Positions 53,325 to 61,130 of a stretch of DNA of 64,000 nt are shown here, piece after piece. Below the pieces are notes generated by a model that searched no databases, was not told the DNA's origin, and saw nothing but the letters and a program-made list of their open reading frames with translations. The first letter of the stretch is position 1. Each line of letters begins with the position of its first letter. Both the position numbers and the translations under genes were made by a program. The stretch covers positions 11,736-75,735 of the forward strand of contig JBLNCI010000031.1 in NCBI GenBank assembly GCA_050260515.1, read 5' to 3'. This DNA comes from DATJIG01 sp050260515 (GTDB lineage Bacteria; Pseudomonadota; Alphaproteobacteria; SMXQ01).

Positions 53325-54434
53325 ATGACGACATCTTTCAGCCGCCGGGCGTTCCTGGGCTCGGTCAGCGCGGTGGCGCTCGGTGCCGCGCTCCCGCGCA
53401 TCGCGCGAGCCGATGCGGCTCAGGGCTGGCAGGAGCGCTGGACGGCGACGGTCGCGGCCGCCGAGAAGGAGGGCGAGATCGCCATCGCCGCGCCCTCGGG
53501 TTCGCTGTGGCGCGAGCAGCTCCAGGCATTCAGGAAGGACTTTCCGAAGATCACGCCGAAGATCACGCCGTTCGCCGGTCGCGACTTCTGGCCGCGGCTG
53601 ATCAAGGAGCGCGAGGTCGGCCAGAACCTGTGGGACATCCGCGTCGGCGGCGCGGAGACCCAGGTCTACGAGCTGATCAAGGTCGGCGGGCTCGCGTCCG
53701 TGCGCGACATGTTCATCCTGCCCGAGGTCGCCGACGAGAGCCTGTGGTACGGCGGCTTCGACCACATGTTCCTCGATAACGCGCGCAAGCACATGCTCTC
53801 GTTCGCGGTCTACGAGAGCCCGCTCGCCTTCTACAACACGAAAGTGATCGCGCCGGAGGAGCTGCCGAGCTTCCGCGACCTGCTGAACCCGCGCTGGAAG
53901 GGCAAGATCTCGATCGCCGATCCGCGCGGCGGCTCGACCGCGGTCAGCATGGCGATCGTCCACCACAAGTTCGGCGGCGACTTCATCCGCGAGCTGCTGA
54001 CGACGCAGGCGCCGGTGATCGTCAAGACGCCGCGCCAGCAGATGGGCTGGTTCGCCTCGGGCCAGTACCCGATCGCCATGGGCATCCCCAACACCGCGTT
54101 CGAGGAGTTCAGGGACAAGGGCGTCGACTTCAGCTTCGGCAAGGTGTCGGGCCTCGACATCTGGAGCGTCGGTGTCGGCGGCATCCAGATCCCCGAGCCG
54201 CGGCCGCATCCCAATGCGACGACCGTGTTCGTCAACTGGCTGTTGAGCCGCGACGTGCAGGCCCGGGTGATGAAGGCCGCCAACCTCAACAGCCGCCGCA
54301 AGGACGTGCCGGTGGTCGATCCCAGCCGCGACATCGAGTGGAGCCGCTACAAGGACTACCTCTGCGGCCAGAGCGAGGATCTGACCCAGGACATGATCGA
54401 CTTCAAGAAGATCACCCGCGAGGTGCTGAAGTAG
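53325..54434 (+). CDS. Tat-exported ABC substrate-binding protein (extracellular solute-binding family 1)
   Basis: 369 residues. The N-terminus has the twin-arginine motif SRRAFLG (Arg7-Arg8) and a signal to about residue 31. The mature part has WTATVAAAEKEGEIAIAAPS, SPLAFYNTKV, LPSFRDLLNPRWKGKISIAD and TTVFVNWLLSRDVQA, a layout found in iron(III)- and polyamine-type binding proteins. The fused permease at 49857 on the other strand is a plausible partner. Tat export suggests folding before export, with a bound cofactor possible. It lies 3 bp before the IclR gene. Confidence 0.9.
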   Translation: MTTSFSRRAFLGSVSAVALGAALPRIARADAAQGWQERWTATVAAAEKEGEIAIAAPSGSLWREQLQAFRKDFPKITPKITPFAGRDFWPRLIKEREVGQNLWDIRVGGAETQVYELIKVGGLASVRDMFILPEVADESLWYGGFDHMFLDNARKHMLSFAVYESPLAFYNTKVIAPEELPSFRDLLNPRWKGKISIADPRGGSTAVSMAIVHHKFGGDFIRELLTTQAPVIVKTPRQQMGWFASGQYPIAMGIPNTAFEEFRDKGVDFSFGKVSGLDIWSVGVGGIQIPEPRPHPNATTVFVNWLLSRDVQARVMKAANLNSRRKDVPVVDPSRDIEWSRYKDYLCGQSEDLTQDMIDFKKITREVLK

Positions 54435-54437
54435 GCC

Positions 54438-55250
54438 ATGGGCGCGATCGACGGCGACGAGGGTTCATCGCGGCGCAGGGCGGCGGGCGAGTACGCCAAC
54501 CGCTCGGTGCTGGTCGGCGCCGAGCTGCTGCGCACGATCTCGCGGCTCGGCGGCGGCGCCGGCCTGCAGGAGATCGCCGAGGCGAGCGGCATGCTGCCGG
54601 CGCGCACCCATCGCTATCTCCTGAGCCTCGTGAAGTCCGGCCTGCTCGACCACGACGCGGTGACCGGCCGCTACGAGCTCGGCGCGCTGGTGCTGGAGCT
54701 CGGGCTCACCGCGCTCGGGCGCATCGACGCGGTGCGGCTCGGGTCGGATGCCATCCGCCGTCTGTCGGAACGCCTCGACGTCGTCACGACGCTCAGCGTG
54801 TGGGGCTCCAATGGCGCGACCATCGTCAAATCGGAGATGACGCGCACCGACGCGATCGAGCACCTGCGCGAGGGCCGCAATCTGCCGCTGCTCACGTCGG
54901 CGACGGGGCGCGTGTTCCTCGCCTATCTTCCGTCGGCCGAGACCGGCGCCTTCCTCGACTCGGGCGCCACGCCGGAGCCCGAGATCGAGGCGCTGCGCGA
55001 AGAGGTGCGCGGCCGCGGCCTCGCCCGCAACGCCGGCATCTCGCGGCGCGACGCGCTCGCGGCGCCGGTGTTTAACCACGAAGGGCGGCTGGTCATGGTA
55101 ATCACCATCGTCGTCGGCGGCGGCAGCGGACGGATGGACATCGACGGCGAGGTCGCGGCGACCTTGCGCGCGACGGCGGAAGCCTTGTCGCGGCAGCTCG
55201 GCGCGCGGATCGGCCGTGCCGCGCCGCGCCTCGCGGCCGGCGGGCGCTGA
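54438..55250 (+). CDS. IclR-family transcriptional regulator
   Basis: 270 residues. An N-terminal winged helix (GLQEIAEASGMLPARTHRYL, then LSLVKSGLLDHDAVTGRYEL) precedes the GAF-like IclR effector domain with LGLTALGRIDAVR, VWGSNGATIVKSEM and the GISRRDALAAPVFNHEG signature near 200. IclR proteins commonly regulate aromatic-degradation operons in response to a pathway acid. It starts 3 bp after the binding-protein gene and 22 bp before the LigB-like gene, so it is embedded in the operon it probably controls. Confidence 0.93.
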   Translation: MGAIDGDEGSSRRRAAGEYANRSVLVGAELLRTISRLGGGAGLQEIAEASGMLPARTHRYLLSLVKSGLLDHDAVTGRYELGALVLELGLTALGRIDAVRLGSDAIRRLSERLDVVTTLSVWGSNGATIVKSEMTRTDAIEHLREGRNLPLLTSATGRVFLAYLPSAETGAFLDSGATPEPEIEALREEVRGRGLARNAGISRRDALAAPVFNHEGRLVMVITIVVGGGSGRMDIDGEVAATLRATAEALSRQLGARIGRAAPRLAAGGR

Positions 55251-55272
55251 TCGGAAACTGGGGAGAAATAAC

Positions 55273-56238
55273 ATGGCGAAACTCGTTCTCGGCGTCGGCA
55301 GCTCCCATGGGCCGAGCATCCAGTCGCCGCCCGAGCGGTGGGCGAAGCTCGCCGAGGGCGACACGCGCGATCCGCGCTTCGACTATCAGGCTCAGCTCAA
55401 GAAAGCGCGCCCTGGGCTCGAGAGCGAGATCGCGCTCGACGTGCAGCGCCACCGCCACGCCGGCGCCCACGCGGCGCTGCGCGCCATCGGGAAGATCGTC
55501 GCCGACGCGCGACTCGACCTCGCGATTGTCGTGAGCAACGCCCATCGCATCCGTCCCGGCCAGCATCAGCCGGTGTTCAGTGTCATCGGCTGCGAGACCT
55601 TCCCGGTGTCGAGGCGCGCCGACGAGCCGTTCGATCCCGACTCACGCTTCGTCTCCGAGGAGAAGCGGGGGGCCGCGAAGACCGTGAGCGAGGCCGAGGG
55701 CAACGCGGCGTTCGCCGCCCATCTCCTCGCCCGCCTGATCGAGGATCAGTTCGACGTCTCCTACATGGAGGCGCTGCCGCAGGGCGCCGTGCTCGACGAC
55801 GCCTTCGTGTTCCCGTCCGAGTACATGTTCGGCGGCGTCGGCATCCCGATCGTGCCGTTCAACATCAGCCGCGACCTGCCGAACCAGCCGACGCCGCGCC
55901 GCTGCTTCGATCTCGGCGGCGCGCTCAGGCGCGCGATCGAGGCGTGGCCCGGCGACATCCGCGTCGGGCTGGTGTCGTCGGGCGGGCTCAGCCACCAGAT
56001 CATCGACGAGGAACTCGACCGCGGCGTCATCGACGCGCTCGCCGCGGGCGACCGCGACGCGCTGTGCGCGGTGCCGCGCGACCGCCTCAACGGCTCGCCC
56101 GGCACGCCCGAGATCCTCAACTGGATCGCGGTCGCCGCCGCGATGGCGCCGACGCGGATGACGCTGGTCGATTATCTGCCCGCGTACCGTTCGGTGGCCG
56201 GCACCGGCCACGGGCTCACCTTTGGGTATTGGAAGTAG
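55273..56238 (+). CDS. LigB-type (class III) extradiol dioxygenase
   Basis: 321 residues from ATG 55273 (GGGGAG upstream). His12 in GVGSSHGPSI and the histidine in VVSNAHRIRP form the iron site of the class III extradiol family, with the catalytic histidine in SGGLSHQIIDEEL. The enzyme would open a catechol- or protocatechuate-type ring with O2 in the cytoplasm. With the Rieske oxygenase upstream this suggests sequential O-demethylation or hydroxylation and ring cleavage. No separate LigA-like small subunit is encoded next to it. Confidence 0.9.
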   Translation: MAKLVLGVGSSHGPSIQSPPERWAKLAEGDTRDPRFDYQAQLKKARPGLESEIALDVQRHRHAGAHAALRAIGKIVADARLDLAIVVSNAHRIRPGQHQPVFSVIGCETFPVSRRADEPFDPDSRFVSEEKRGAAKTVSEAEGNAAFAAHLLARLIEDQFDVSYMEALPQGAVLDDAFVFPSEYMFGGVGIPIVPFNISRDLPNQPTPRRCFDLGGALRRAIEAWPGDIRVGLVSSGGLSHQIIDEELDRGVIDALAAGDRDALCAVPRDRLNGSPGTPEILNWIAVAAAMAPTRMTLVDYLPAYRSVAGTGHGLTFGYWK

Positions 56239-56343
56239 TGGGCGGCTACTGGAAGGTGCGGCGCGAACGGCCCCGTTGATCCAGATCAAGGCCGTGGCGG
56301 CGCCCGCCGCCGACCATTCCGGTTCATCCGAGGAGAGCCGGAC

Positions 56344-56760
56344 ATGCCCGACGATCAACCCGCTGGCCAACCCGCCGAGGTCCGCGAGACCACGCCCTAC
56401 GAGCTGATCGGCGGTGAGGCGGCGGTGCGCCGCATCGTCGACCGCTTCTACGACATCATGGACACGGCGCCCGAGGCGGTGGGCCTGCGCAAGATGCACG
56501 CGCCCGACCTCGGGCCGATGCGCGAGCGCCTGTCGCAGTTCCTGTGCGGCTGGCTCGGCGGTCCGCCGCTCTACATGCAGCGTCCGGACCGCAAGTGCAT
56601 CATGTCGGCGCACGCGCCGTTCGCGATCGGCGAATCGGAGCGCGATCAGTGGATGCTGTGCATGCGCCGGGCGATGGCCGACTGCGGCGTCGCGGAGGAC
56701 CTCCGCGCGCTGCTCGACCCGGCGCTGCTCCGGATGTGCGAGGCCTTTCGCAGCCGGTGA
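56344..56760 (+). CDS. Truncated haemoglobin, group II (trHbO-like)
   Basis: 138 residues. Proximal histidine His90 in MSAHAPFAIGESERDQW, Trp103 at position G8 and Tyr36 at B10 (DRFYDIM) identify a group II truncated globin. Such proteins bind O2 and NO and often supply or protect oxygen-using enzymes. It closes the oxygenase operon and lies 105 bp after the LigB-like gene. A second truncated globin, of group III, is 1.9 kb downstream. Confidence 0.9.
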   Translation: MPDDQPAGQPAEVRETTPYELIGGEAAVRRIVDRFYDIMDTAPEAVGLRKMHAPDLGPMRERLSQFLCGWLGGPPLYMQRPDRKCIMSAHAPFAIGESERDQWMLCMRRAMADCGVAEDLRALLDPALLRMCEAFRSR

Positions 56761-56813
56761 CGTTGCCGGGGATCGGGCACCGTGCGCGTCGACGCGCTTC
56801 GGCCGTTTCATTC

Positions 56814-56901
56814 GTCATGGTCGAGCTTGGCCCCACCATCCACGGGTTTTTCGAAGGCAAGAGAAGAAACGCGTGGATGGTCGCCCTTCGGCGACCATGA
56901 C
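56814..56901. repeat. Nested palindromic repeat (REP-like element)
   Basis: Outer arms GTCATGGTCG (56814-56823) and CGACCATGAC (56892-56901) and inner arms ACCATCCACG (56835-56844) and CGTGGATGGT (56872-56881) nest inside one another, giving about 88 bp that could fold into a long cruciform or hairpin with a 27-base A-rich loop. Intergenic elements with GTCATGGTCGAGCTTGGCC and CCATCCACG arms are common repeats in alphaproteobacteria as I recall. It lies between convergent genes. Confidence 0.8.
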
Positions 56902-56939
56902 TAAGAACGACGCGCAGGTGGGAGCGGGCTAGGTGCCGC

Positions 56940-57263
56940 TCACGCCTCGAACCAGACGCGGTGCCACGGTACCACCTCGGGAATCCGCTGGCCCTCGCGC
57001 GCGATCGGCTCCTCGCGCGCGAGCTTCTCGGCCTCGGCCCTGGTCTTGACCCGGAAGATCATCACCGCGCCGTAGCCGTGGTTCTGGTCGTTCTCGTCGC
57101 GAGACGGACCCGAGCCGACGAGGATTTTGCGCTCGTCGAGGTCCTTGAGCCACGTGCGGTGCTCGGCCTGGAGCTCGTCCGGCGTCATCTTGAGCTTCGG
57201 CGGATTGGGCGCGAGCCGATAGACGGCGACAAAGAGCTGCTGGCGGCGATTGGGATCGTACAT
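56940..57263 (-). CDS. YciI-like ferredoxin-fold protein
   Basis: 107 residues from ATG 57261-57263 (GGGAGGACC upstream). Hydrophobic beta1 LFVAVYRLAP, the helix TPDELQAEHRTWLKDLDERK, ILVGSGPS, and AVMIFRVKTRAEAEKLAREE, IPEVVPWHRVWFEA match the dimeric ferredoxin-like YciI fold with its conserved HxxWL histidine (His35). Members include lactone isomerases of aromatic pathways (muconolactone-isomerase-like) and proteins of unknown role. Converges with the haemoglobin gene across the REP-like element. Confidence 0.8.
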   Translation of the reverse strand: MYDPNRRQQLFVAVYRLAPNPPKLKMTPDELQAEHRTWLKDLDERKILVGSGPSRDENDQNHGYGAVMIFRVKTRAEAEKLAREEPIAREGQRIPEVVPWHRVWFEA

Positions 57264-57406
57264 CGCTGGTCCTCCCTGTTTCCTCATATGTCTATCCGAC
57301 CGCCGCGCCGCCGTCAGCCCGCTTCGGCCGGATCGCGTGCGCGCCCGTCCGCCGGTGGGGCGAGTGTGATATCGTTCCGGCAAACATCCTTCGCTGGCCC
57401 AGAGAC

Positions 57407-58600
57407 TTGCCGGACTTCCGCGCCGCCCTCCGAGAGCGATACCCCAACCTGCCGTCGAAGCCGCTCGTCGTCCTTCTGCTGCTGGTGTTCACCAAGCAGA
57501 TCGGCAACGGGATGGTGTGGTCGGTGCTCGCCGTCTACGGCCACAGCCTCGGCGCCAGCGCCGCGGTCGTCGGCCTGATGATCTCGGCGTTCGGCGGCGC
57601 GCGGCTCGTCGTGAACATGCCTGCCGGCTATCTCTCCGAGAAGCTCGGCCGCAAGCGGATGATGAGCATCGGCTGCGTGTTCCTCGCGATCGCCTCGTTC
57701 GCCATCGTCGCGACCTCGGACATTCCCTCGTTCTTCGTCTGCCTGCTGGTGATGGGCATCGCGTCGTCGGTGCTCATCACGTCGGCGCTCGCCGCCGTCG
57801 TCGACCTCGGCACACCGGGGCGCCGGGTGCAGGATATGTCGTACTACCAGGGCGCCAACATGATCGGCACCAGCATGGGCCCGGCGCTCGGGGGCATCGC
57901 GGCCGGTCTGTGGGGCTACTCGACGCCCTTCCTGGTCAACGGCCTGATCGCGCTGTTCGGGATCGTCGCCTTCGCCTCGATGCCGTGGCCGCGCGAGGAG
58001 CGCAGCGATCGCCCGCAGTCGACGCCCGGCCAGCTACGGACGCTGGCAAAGCAGGGCCTCGGCGTCGGCCTGATGAGCTTCAGCATCTTTTACGTGCGCA
58101 CGTCATCGAACTGGATCCTGATGCCAATCATCGCCCAGACCCGGTTCGGCATGGACATGACGACGATCGGCCTGATCTTGACGGCCGGCGCGCTCGCCAA
58201 TCTGTCGGTGCTGCCGTTCAACGCCCGGCTGACCAAGCGTTACGGGCACCTGCGGGTGATCGTCGTCGCCAGCGTCGCGACGCTGATCGGTTGCGGCATG
58301 CTCGCGTTCGGCGACCATCCGGTGTTCCTGGTGCTGAGCTCGATCGTGTTCGGCGCCGGCGGCGGCGTCGGCAACCCGACGCTCAACGCGTATGTGGCGG
58401 ACGTGGCGCCGCCGGACCAGCGCGGCCCGGCGATGGGACTGCTGCGGACGATGCAGGATCTCGCGCTGCTGGTGGGCCCGTTCATCACCGGGGTCCTGTC
58501 GGACCAGCTCGGGCTCGGCTACCAGGGTGGCCTGCTCGGATGCCTCGCGGTGCTGACGGTCGCCACGCTGGCGTTTCAGCGCGCCGCGCGGCGGGCGTGA
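57407..58600 (+). CDS. Major facilitator superfamily transporter
   Basis: 397 residues, twelve probable membrane helices. The start is a TTG at 57407, since no ATG lies upstream in frame and the first helix follows at residue 20. Loop 2-3 carries AGYLSEKLGRKRMM (family GxLxDRxGRR), and the loop 8-9 counterpart NARLTKRYGHLRV. The length and sequence fit a drug-efflux or carboxylate/aromatic uptake MFS; the direction of transport cannot be told. With the oxygenase run upstream a substrate importer is likely, by inference. Confidence 0.9.
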   Translation: MPDFRAALRERYPNLPSKPLVVLLLLVFTKQIGNGMVWSVLAVYGHSLGASAAVVGLMISAFGGARLVVNMPAGYLSEKLGRKRMMSIGCVFLAIASFAIVATSDIPSFFVCLLVMGIASSVLITSALAAVVDLGTPGRRVQDMSYYQGANMIGTSMGPALGGIAAGLWGYSTPFLVNGLIALFGIVAFASMPWPREERSDRPQSTPGQLRTLAKQGLGVGLMSFSIFYVRTSSNWILMPIIAQTRFGMDMTTIGLILTAGALANLSVLPFNARLTKRYGHLRVIVVASVATLIGCGMLAFGDHPVFLVLSSIVFGAGGGVGNPTLNAYVADVAPPDQRGPAMGLLRTMQDLALLVGPFITGVLSDQLGLGYQGGLLGCLAVLTVATLAFQRAARRA

Positions 58601-58643
58601 CCCGCGGTCGCGTCAGGCTCCGGCGTCGGGAGCGGCGTCGTGG

Positions 58644-59123
58644 CTAGCGGGCGTCGCCCGTATTCGTTCGAACGTAGCGCTCGCCCTTCCGCAGCAGCAC
58701 GCCCTGCGTCATCGCGATGCCCATCTCGAGGCTCTCGGCGATGCGATGCGCCCGGTCGAGGAAGTGCTCGGCGGCCTTGGGCGGGCAGACCTCGCGCACG
58801 GTCTCGGCGAACAGCGCGAGCCAGCGGTCGAAGTGGGCGGCGTCGATCGGGAGCGGCAGGTGCTTCTGCATAGGCTGGCCGTGGTAGCGACCGCTCATCA
58901 GGGCGACCGACGACCAGAACTCGCACATCTTGGCCAGATGGGGCTCCCAATCCGCGATCTTCGCCGCGAACACCGGGCCCAGGATCTCGTCGTCACGGAC
59001 GCGGTCATAGAAGGACCGAACGACGGTCTCGATCATCGCCTCGTCGATCCCGGTCTCCGCCCGGATGCGGCGGACGATCTCGTTGCGGCGCTCGGTTTCG
59101 GGGTCGGTCTGCATGTCGAACAT
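58644..59123 (-). CDS. Truncated haemoglobin, group III
   Basis: 159 residues from ATG 59121-59123 (an alternative ATG is at 59112-59114). Tyr39 at B10 (SFYDRV), His62 at E7 (WEPHLAKM), proximal His88 in GQPMQKHLPLPI, and Trp101 at G8 are the group III pattern. It would bind O2 or NO in the cytoplasm. Convergent with the MFS gene; no cotranscribed gene. Confidence 0.88.
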   Translation of the reverse strand: MFDMQTDPETERRNEIVRRIRAETGIDEAMIETVVRSFYDRVRDDEILGPVFAAKIADWEPHLAKMCEFWSSVALMSGRYHGQPMQKHLPLPIDAAHFDRWLALFAETVREVCPPKAAEHFLDRAHRIAESLEMGIAMTQGVLLRKGERYVRTNTGDAR

Positions 59124-59276
59124 CCACTGGGTGCGGGGAACGACATATATATAGGGCGGCGGGCGAGGGGCGCGACGGCGGTTTTTGCAGGGGAGCCCCG
59201 CCGCGTCGGCGCGGGTTGACGGCACAGGCCCGCCCCGCGGGCTCGGCCTGGCGGGGACGGCGAGTCCGGAGGACAG

Positions 59277-60860
59277 CTATGCCTTGCGGCGGTAGACCTC
59301 GATCGGCACCGGCTCGGGCAGCATCTGGCGATCGATGAACTCGAGGTCCTTCTCGTAGCCGTCGAGGTGCGCCTTGAACGCGGCGAAGGCCTCGGCGCCG
59401 ATGTCGTTCCAGTCCTTGTCGATGAACACGACGAAGGCCGGCTTCTTGGCGAAGATCTTGTCGACCTCCTGGACGGGATCGACGCCCGACGTGCCGGAGA
59501 ATCGTTCCGTCCAGTCGCCGGGGAAGACGTGCCGATTGGGGAGCTTCGCGTCGGCGAGCAGGTAGATGATCGGCTGGTAGTTGAGGACGAAGATGTAGGC
59601 GCCCGGCGCGCCTTCGTCGCGAATGGCGTCGGCGATCGCCTGCGGCACGTCGTCCTCGCCGAAGGCGCGGGCGATCGCCGCGTCCTTGTAGATGCCGATC
59701 GGGTATGCGGCCACGAAGACGGCCGCGGCGACGGCGACGCGCATGGCCGTGGTCCGCCGGGCGAGGGCGACCGCGGCGAGGTAGGCCGCGAGGAGCGCCG
59801 CCGCGGGCATCGCCAGAAGGAAGTAGTGAAGCCAGTACTGGCCGGGCAGAACGACGTCGACGCAGGCGGCGAGCCCCCAGGCAAGCAGGATGCGGTTCGC
59901 GCGGTCCGACCGGAGCTTCATCACGAGCGCCGCGATCGGCACCAGCGCGATCGGAAGAAACAGCGTCCGCGGCAGGGTCGCCACCACATGCGCGAGATTG
60001 GCCCGGTCGCCGATGTACGTCAGGTTGGCTGTGACGACGCTCGCCAGGTACTCGCCGGCGAGGCCGTGCCACTGGAAGTAGGCGAGAACGAGGAGCGATG
60101 GAGCGAGAAAGCTCGCGGCGAGCGCCGCCGCCGAGCGGAGCAGGTCTTTCGGCGCCGCCTTCGAGCGGCACCACAGGGCGAGTCCGAGGAACAGCGCCGT
60201 CTCGGTCAGCGCCACGTGCTTGATCTGGAGCGCGATGCCGACGAGCAGCGCCCCCAGGCAGAGACTCGCGAGCTGCCGCCGCGTCGGCGCGATGAGCTGC
60301 CGCACCAGGATGTACATGGCCGGCGCCATCAGCGCGTTGATGTAGACCTCGGTGTTTGCGACCAGGCCCCACAGCCGCGCGGTCCACGCCAGGTACAGCG
60401 CCGCCGCGATCGGGGGCGCGGCGGCCCCGCCGATCGTCGCGCGCGCCATGAAGAAGAGCGCCGTCGCCGTCGCGGCCACCGCGACGCACGCGCTCACCCG
60501 GATCGCCACGATCGAATCGGGGAAGACATCGAGGATCGCGGCGAACAACGCCGGCAACCCGGGCGGGTGGTGGTCCCAGATGTCGCGGTACGGCAGCAGG
60601 CCGTTGAGCCAGCCGTCCGCGATGACGGCGTAGAGACTCTCATCCCAGTCGACGATCACCGACGGGAACAGTCCGTACCAGCGTGTAACGATCGCGGCTC
60701 CGAGCGACACCGCGAAGACGGTCACCATCGCGCCGCAACGCGACTGTGCGCCCTGACGCGCGCAGGGCCAGCTATCGGCTGTCGTGTCGATCGCGTCGTT
60801 CTTCAGCACGCGGACCCGTCCGGCAATGATCCCGGCGGCGCCACGGCCGAGCGAACGCAT
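59277..60860 (-). CDS. GT39/ArnT-like membrane glycosyltransferase
   Basis: Up to 527 residues, with ten or more membrane helices in a PMT/ArnT layout. The acidic pair in the first extracellular loop is IVDWDESLYAVIADG, followed by DIWDHHPPGLPAL. The C-terminal 100 residues form a soluble periplasmic domain (PAFVVFIDKDWNDIG). The enzyme would transfer a sugar from a lipid-linked donor outside the inner membrane. The first 44 residues before MVTVFAVSLGAAIVTRWYG are hydrophilic, and the real start could be 60728. Confidence 0.85.
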   Translation of the reverse strand: MRSLGRGAAGIIAGRVRVLKNDAIDTTADSWPCARQGAQSRCGAMVTVFAVSLGAAIVTRWYGLFPSVIVDWDESLYAVIADGWLNGLLPYRDIWDHHPPGLPALFAAILDVFPDSIVAIRVSACVAVAATATALFFMARATIGGAAAPPIAAALYLAWTARLWGLVANTEVYINALMAPAMYILVRQLIAPTRRQLASLCLGALLVGIALQIKHVALTETALFLGLALWCRSKAAPKDLLRSAAALAASFLAPSLLVLAYFQWHGLAGEYLASVVTANLTYIGDRANLAHVVATLPRTLFLPIALVPIAALVMKLRSDRANRILLAWGLAACVDVVLPGQYWLHYFLLAMPAAALLAAYLAAVALARRTTAMRVAVAAAVFVAAYPIGIYKDAAIARAFGEDDVPQAIADAIRDEGAPGAYIFVLNYQPIIYLLADAKLPNRHVFPGDWTERFSGTSGVDPVQEVDKIFAKKPAFVVFIDKDWNDIGAEAFAAFKAHLDGYEKDLEFIDRQMLPEPVPIEVYRRKA

Positions 60861-61062
60861 CTCGGCGTGACGAGCGTCGGGGCATGGATGTCCAGAATGC
60901 CGGGAGCCGGGTTACCGGGGGATGTTCATTTCATGTCACGGTGTGAGCCGCGTTGCGTGCGCGCTGGCGTTCGGCGTGTGCGGCTCGCTCGCGTCGAGCG
61001 TCGGTTTCGCTTCGCCCGACCGCACGCCGTCGACGCGGAAGCGCACGGCTGTGGCGAACGGC

Positions 61063-61094
61063 AAAAAAGGGGCCGGGAAGAGTCCCGGCCCCTT
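61063..61094 (-). terminator. Terminator of the leftward propeller gene
   Basis: Twelve-bp perfect stem AAGGGGCCGGGA (61067-61078 and its complement at 61083-61094), loop AGAG. On the minus strand the stem runs into TTTTTT, so it stops transcription of the gene ending at 61131. Confidence 0.9.
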
Positions 61095-61130
61095 CAATGC
61101 GTCCAACGCGTGCGCGCGGGCGGGGATCCG

